Shown piece by piece: positions 56,205 to 60,202 of a stretch of 60,202 nt of DNA. Source of the DNA: Tulasnella sp. 424 (lineage: Eukaryota > Basidiomycota > Agaricomycetes > Cantharellales > Tulasnellaceae); the NCBI GenBank assembly GCA_019633425.1, contig WSUB01000214.1:1-60202 (forward strand), given 5' to 3'. A program made the position numbers and the translations under genes. The notes below the pieces were generated by a model. It saw only the letters and a list, made by a program, of their open reading frames with translations. It had not been told where the DNA came from and ran no database searches. The number at the start of each line of letters is the position of its first letter. Position 1 is the first letter of the stretch.

Positions 56205-57710
56205 CTAATCATCTGAGGTCGTGCCAACTGGATTCCAAACGACCCCTTCCATCTCCTGTAGACCATCCTCAGACTTGCATATCGGAAATTCAAACTCGAC
56301 TTTGCTCCTGATCCAACGAACTCTATCTACGGCGGCGTGCCAAGTCGCCTCTGACCCGGTCACGACCTCATCAGCAGGGTCCCGACATTGTACAGAAACA
56401 AATTCCAACGCCGGCCTTCGGATAACGAGTTCCTCGATATCTAGAAAGTTGGCGGATGCGAGGTGCAGGCGTTGTAGCTTTGGACAAAGCTGTGGGGAAC
56501 CGTCTGGGGTGGGCTGGCTGAGGAGTTTGAAGGCGTCCACAGTTTCACCCGCCAAGTACTCCGGCATGTTCAGTACCGCCTCTGAATCGCATATGTATGA
56601 GAATGAAGTGATGTTCTGGCAGTGCCGGAGGAGATGATGTAGATTTGTTTCCTCGTTTAGGGCATCGGGACCCGTAGACCATTCGAGCGTCTGGAGATTG
56701 TCGAGCATTGTAATTGGGGTATGTACTTGCTCGGGCCACTCAGCTAAGGCGCAGTGGACGACAAAATGCTCCAGATTTGGGGTGTGAAGTACCCGAAGAA
56801 GGTCCCAGAGGAGATCAATAAACTCCACGCGAAAGTATTTCAACCTCGGCAGCGATAATCTGGAGGGCGGAAGCATCCTCGACACGTCCTCCCATCCACC
56901 AGAGATTGAAAGATGCTCGAGGGATCCGTGGATGGAGAGGGGTTCGGGTAATGGCTTGACAAATGGAATGATGTCGGGTAAAGAGGAGCTGAGGAAACGG
57001 AGATTTGGGGTATCAAGCCAAAGACGCTGATCTCGAAACTCCGGATCGCGGCTGAAGGTGAAATCATGAATGGTGATACTCTGAGCCATGGGTAACGGAG
57101 AGGAAAGAATTTGATAAATGTCCGAGGAGGTGTTGGTTAAAAGGTGTGCCTGTACCACCGAACCGCTGTCGTCTTCTAACCCTCGAAGGATGAGGGTTTC
57201 GCATCTGGGAAGATGCTGAAGAAGGATTTGGATAACTTGTTCAAGATCGATGCAAGTCACCAAAATGGTTAAGCTTAGCGGTAACGCTCCACTCCGCTTG
57301 AACATGGTGTCGAGGTGTGCAGCCCACTGGCTCATGGCTTCTTCTCCTTCGATGTACGGGGAACGACCCAGCCACATGTCGGTCCAGAGGATAGGGGTGC
57401 ATTCCACGATGTTCTTCCAGCCTTTGCGCACCAGCATTATGAAGGTGAGCTTGTGGGTGTTGCACACGTCATTCAAAGCGCGTGGAACGGATGGGTCTTG
57501 GTAGATGTAAAGGAATACATGGCCGAGCAGCTCGGGAGGTAAGGCATGGATGGAGCCGGTTGAAGACGCAAGTCTATTATGAGTGAACGGAGTAGCCATT
57601 CCTGGGTTGCGCTGGGACAATCGTTCCGGCAAAGTTCGTGTTTGACCTGGCATAGATATCCCACGGTTCGGGCTTGAAGTCAAACTCCGCCCGAATTCAA
57701 CCCACTCCAT
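56205..57710 (-). CDS. F-box protein, intronless, 501 residues
   Basis: A single exon starts MEWVEFGRSLTSSPNRGISM; a nearer ATG (MATPFTHNRLAS) is also possible. The F-box near residue 57 reads IHALPPELLGHVFLYIYQDP, then TFIMLVRKGWKNIVECTPIL and WTDMWLGRSP, the form common in mushrooms. The rest is leucine-rich with repeat-like spacing (LPLSLTILVTCIDLEQVIQI, LPRCETLILRGLEDDSG, LEHLSISGGWEDVSRMLP, CPKLQRLHLASANFLDIEEL), consistent with a horseshoe substrate-binding region. It is a predicted SCF ligase receptor. It lies on the opposite strand between the two dBTB paralogues, with its 3' end close to dBTB1. Confidence 0.85.
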   Translation of the reverse strand: MEWVEFGRSLTSSPNRGISMPGQTRTLPERLSQRNPGMATPFTHNRLASSTGSIHALPPELLGHVFLYIYQDPSVPRALNDVCNTHKLTFIMLVRKGWKNIVECTPILWTDMWLGRSPYIEGEEAMSQWAAHLDTMFKRSGALPLSLTILVTCIDLEQVIQILLQHLPRCETLILRGLEDDSGSVVQAHLLTNTSSDIYQILSSPLPMAQSITIHDFTFSRDPEFRDQRLWLDTPNLRFLSSSLPDIIPFVKPLPEPLSIHGSLEHLSISGGWEDVSRMLPPSRLSLPRLKYFRVEFIDLLWDLLRVLHTPNLEHFVVHCALAEWPEQVHTPITMLDNLQTLEWSTGPDALNEETNLHHLLRHCQNITSFSYICDSEAVLNMPEYLAGETVDAFKLLSQPTPDGSPQLCPKLQRLHLASANFLDIEELVIRRPALEFVSVQCRDPADEVVTGSEATWHAAVDRVRWIRSKVEFEFPICKSEDGLQEMEGVVWNPVGTTSDD

Positions 57711-57897
57711 CTCCTTCCTGTTCAGCTAGGAGCTGATGGCATATCATACACCAGCAAACTTATGCTAGACAGTCAGCCACCCCTAAGCACCACGAAGTCC
57801 AGGAGAATCATGCTCCTCGTGGGAGCGGAGGGCCACCTTTGGACAAACCTGGCAGGAAGCACCTGGCACGTGTATAAACGAGGCCTCCACTGATGAA

Positions 57898-57903
57898 TAT
57901 AAA
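57898..57903 (+). promoter_or_regulatory. TATA box candidate for dBTB2
   Basis: TATAAAGG lies 45 bases before the ATG of dBTB2, matching the element upstream of dBTB1. Confidence 0.6.
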
Positions 57904-57942
57904 GGGAGCGAGGCCTCAAATTACAGCACACGGTCTAGCAGC

Positions 57943-59643
57943 ATGTCTCACCTCGATTTCTCTGAAGACGACCTTATCGACGCCATGTCCACTATCTCAA
58001 CAATTTCTGAGGTCGATTCCCGTAGTCTATCACCGTGCCCGTGTCCAGCTACGCCGAAATTGCCTGCAGACGAAACCGCTCAAGGAGCCGACGCAGTTAG
58101 AGAATGGAAGCACCCCAAGTTTTACTGGTCCGATTTCGTTGATATACAGGTAATGCCGCTCATGCGAGTGGCGTCCACAAGGTAGCTCTGACACATGCCG
58201 TATGCGTAGGTCGAGGGCACGCTGTACCGCGTTCCTCGAGTTATGATGCAGCAATCCGAGACGTTCAAGAGCAATCTTTCCACTGAGAACTCTGTCGGCG
58301 CTTTGTACGTGGACGGGATCACGACTCAGGAGATGGAGGCTTTCCTCGACGTTTCGGACGCTCGGTAAATACTTCATACTCGCCCTTGGGAGCTTCTACC
58401 ACTGAACCATTGTACCTCTATCCAGACTAGTGACTGGCGACGATCATTTTACATTCGAGCAATGGGCGGGAGCACTAGCGGTTGCCAATCGAATGGCCAT
58501 TCCCAGGATCCGCAACCACGTGATTCAGCGCCTGCAAGACGCTCTCAATCGGCTGGACCCCTTTGATTGCATCGATGTCGCTGACAAGTACCGGGTACAC
58601 GAATGGCTCTTCCAACCTTTCCTACGCATTTGCGAACGACCAGAACCTTTGACTCCTCCCGAAGTCCTTCGCCTTGGGCCGGAACGCTCCAGCGCTGTCG
58701 GCCGAGTTCGCGAAAAACTCCTAGTGCACAAATATGACTCGGCGATATCCTGGGTAGGCGATCATTGGCCGAGGAGCAGTGGCAGGTCCTACTACCGCCC
58801 ACCAGCACCCCAGTGGGCGGTAATGTCGGAGAATCTGGAGACAGCACTTTCCATCGAAGCAAAGCGCTTGATCGAGCTCGAGACGATCTTGTCCAAACCC
58901 GAATTTCAGCCCCTCTCGCCTAGTGGTAAATCGGACATCGAGTCGATTCACCATGGCATGCCTCATCCAAGGTATTGTCAAAAGGATTTAAAAACTATAA
59001 AGGTTCGCGACGTGGTGGATCTTCAAGGTGTTGCGTATTCACTTCTCTCTCTTCAGACTCGCAATTGTCTCTACCAGCTGCCACTTCGGTACTTCGAACA
59101 ACCCCATCTCCTTGAAGGAAATCAAGATCACAAGGAACTTTCGCCTGACGCCCGCGATATCATAACTCTCCCTGATGACGTCGCCGTTTCCGACTGGAAC
59201 GTTTTCTTGGAGATCCTCACTGCGCGGTAAGTTCTCGCGTCGCCGCACAACATTATCTCAAGGAACTCACCGACGATAACAACGCACATGATAGTCCCTT
59301 CGACGAACCGTTGCTAAGCCTCGGCTTTTCGGCCTGGATGACGGGACTCCGCTTTGCCGAGCGATTCGGCAATGACAGTGCACGACGCTACATTATTCAG
59401 AGGATCGAGACCGACTTCCCAAGCCAAGACCCTGTTGACCTTCTAGAGGCAGCCAAGATAGCAGGCTCTCCAGATTCTGATTGGCTCCGTGGCATTTATA
59501 CCACCCTGTCTCAGCGCAGCGGTCTGCTATCTCCAGGAGATCTACGTCGAATTGGCGAGGAGGCGACGGTGCAAGTTTGGAAACTGAGGGATCAGTTCAT
59601 TTATCAGCAAGGGTACAACAGAAACGAAGTCAGTTTTCAATGA
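57943..59643 (+). CDS. dBTB2: protein with two BTB-like domains
   Basis: It is the paralogue of dBTB1 with the same start (MSHLDFSEDDLIDAMSTIS). Domain 1: FYWSDFVDIQ joins VEGTLYRVPRVMMQQSETFK, then TTQEMEAFLDVSDAR and FTFEQWAGALAVANRMAIPR, LNRLDPFDCIDVADKYRVHE. A linker of about 100 residues leads to domain 2: CLYQLPLRYFEQPHLLEGN, VAVSDWNVFLEILTAR, then PFDEPLLSLGFSAWMTGLRF and SQDPVDLLEAAKIAGSPDSD. The intron before PFDEP has a normal GTAAGT donor, unlike dBTB1. It ends GYNRNEVSFQ. All joins are in phase, so this copy looks intact. Confidence 0.76.
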
Positions 59644-60202
59644 ATCAAGCATCTAATCTTTGATGATGAAGCAACCAATCTCCGAGAGTCTGGGATACCC
59701 TGCCCCTGACTTTCTCGCTCTGCTTGGACTCCAATCCAAAAGCCATGATCGGTTTGCGACGCAGACCGCAGACGACTGTGGTATGAGTAGAATATAATCG
59801 AATTTCTCTTGGACTTTGAAATATGTTCTTTCAGATGTAGAGGTGTGAGAGTAGTCCTGGTGTGAGGGCCGGGTGCCAGCTGCAGCTTTCGTCACAAGAA
59901 GCTGACGCGGACTCCTCTGGTTGTAATACTGTCACGTTCGACACGTCTTCAATTGCTTCTCGCAGTCTCTAGTGGCTTTCTCTGTGTAGCCAAGTGCGCA
60001 TTAACGCTTCCGCGATCAAATTTAAACACAGTCTCGCTGCATTAGTAGGGGGTGTCTGGCGCTGGGACCAGGTGTCAATCACGTGACAATTTTCATGAAA
60101 GCAGAAATGACAAGTCCGTCAGCAGGCCGGCCGCAATCCGGAAGATCACCCTGTGTGCCGATAACAACTCTGCAATACAACGGGCTTTCAAGGGAGCTGC
60201 GG
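59644..60202. other. Intergenic, no gene seen
   Basis: No recognisable coding or RNA gene lies between the end of dBTB2 and the window edge. Confidence 0.4.

Overview
The window is fungal nuclear DNA, most likely from a mushroom-forming basidiomycete (Agaricomycetes). Genes are split by many 50-70 nt GT-AG introns, mostly phase 0. There is a Plavaka-type DNA transposon relic, and the gene content (TKL-like kinases, F-box and BTB-like proteins alongside PEX14, eIF3h, kinesin, DLT1-like and ICE2-like genes) fits that class. All gene models come from reading splice sites and conserved motifs by eye.

Left part, about 1-31 kb, accessory. A partial acidic/proline-rich CDS and a decayed transposase are followed by a minus-strand array of multi-domain kinase genes, here called TKP1 to TKP5. 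The recurring unit is a pseudokinase (module B, catalytic loop HGGIHPTE or HGRIHPTE) spliced in phase to a kinase with all catalytic residues (module A, HGDIKPRN, DFG, APE). This pseudokinase-kinase order recalls JAK JH2-JH1 and plant tandem kinase proteins. TKP1 and TKP4 are B-A, TKP3 is B-A-D (three kinase domains), TKP2 is a decayed three-domain relative, and TKP5 is a B module cut short by a PEX14-derived duplication. Two plus-strand single-domain pseudokinase genes (PK6, PK7) lie inside the array as a segmental duplication; their differences are concentrated in the activation segment. I count about 13 kinase-like domains in 29 kb. The spaces between hold inverted repeats, PEX14 fragments and a sequencing gap with a duplicated flank.

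Middle part, about 31.4-42.6 kb, mostly ordinary genes: PEX14 and eIF3h (minus), then a secreted GH16 glucanase, two tandem BTB-like genes and a divergent kinesin (plus).

Right part, about 43-60 kb: a family of roughly 0.43-0.6 kb repeats, four in tandem at 47.8-49.9 kb and one inverted copy at 43.1-43.6 kb, brackets two F-box-like genes. Then come DLT1-like and ICE2-like membrane protein genes, and finally two paralogous genes with two BTB-like domains each, flanking an intronless F-box gene on the other strand.

Functional reading (inference): the left half looks like a fast-evolving signalling locus in which pseudokinase modules may regulate a linked non-RD kinase. Nothing in the sequence shows its input or target.
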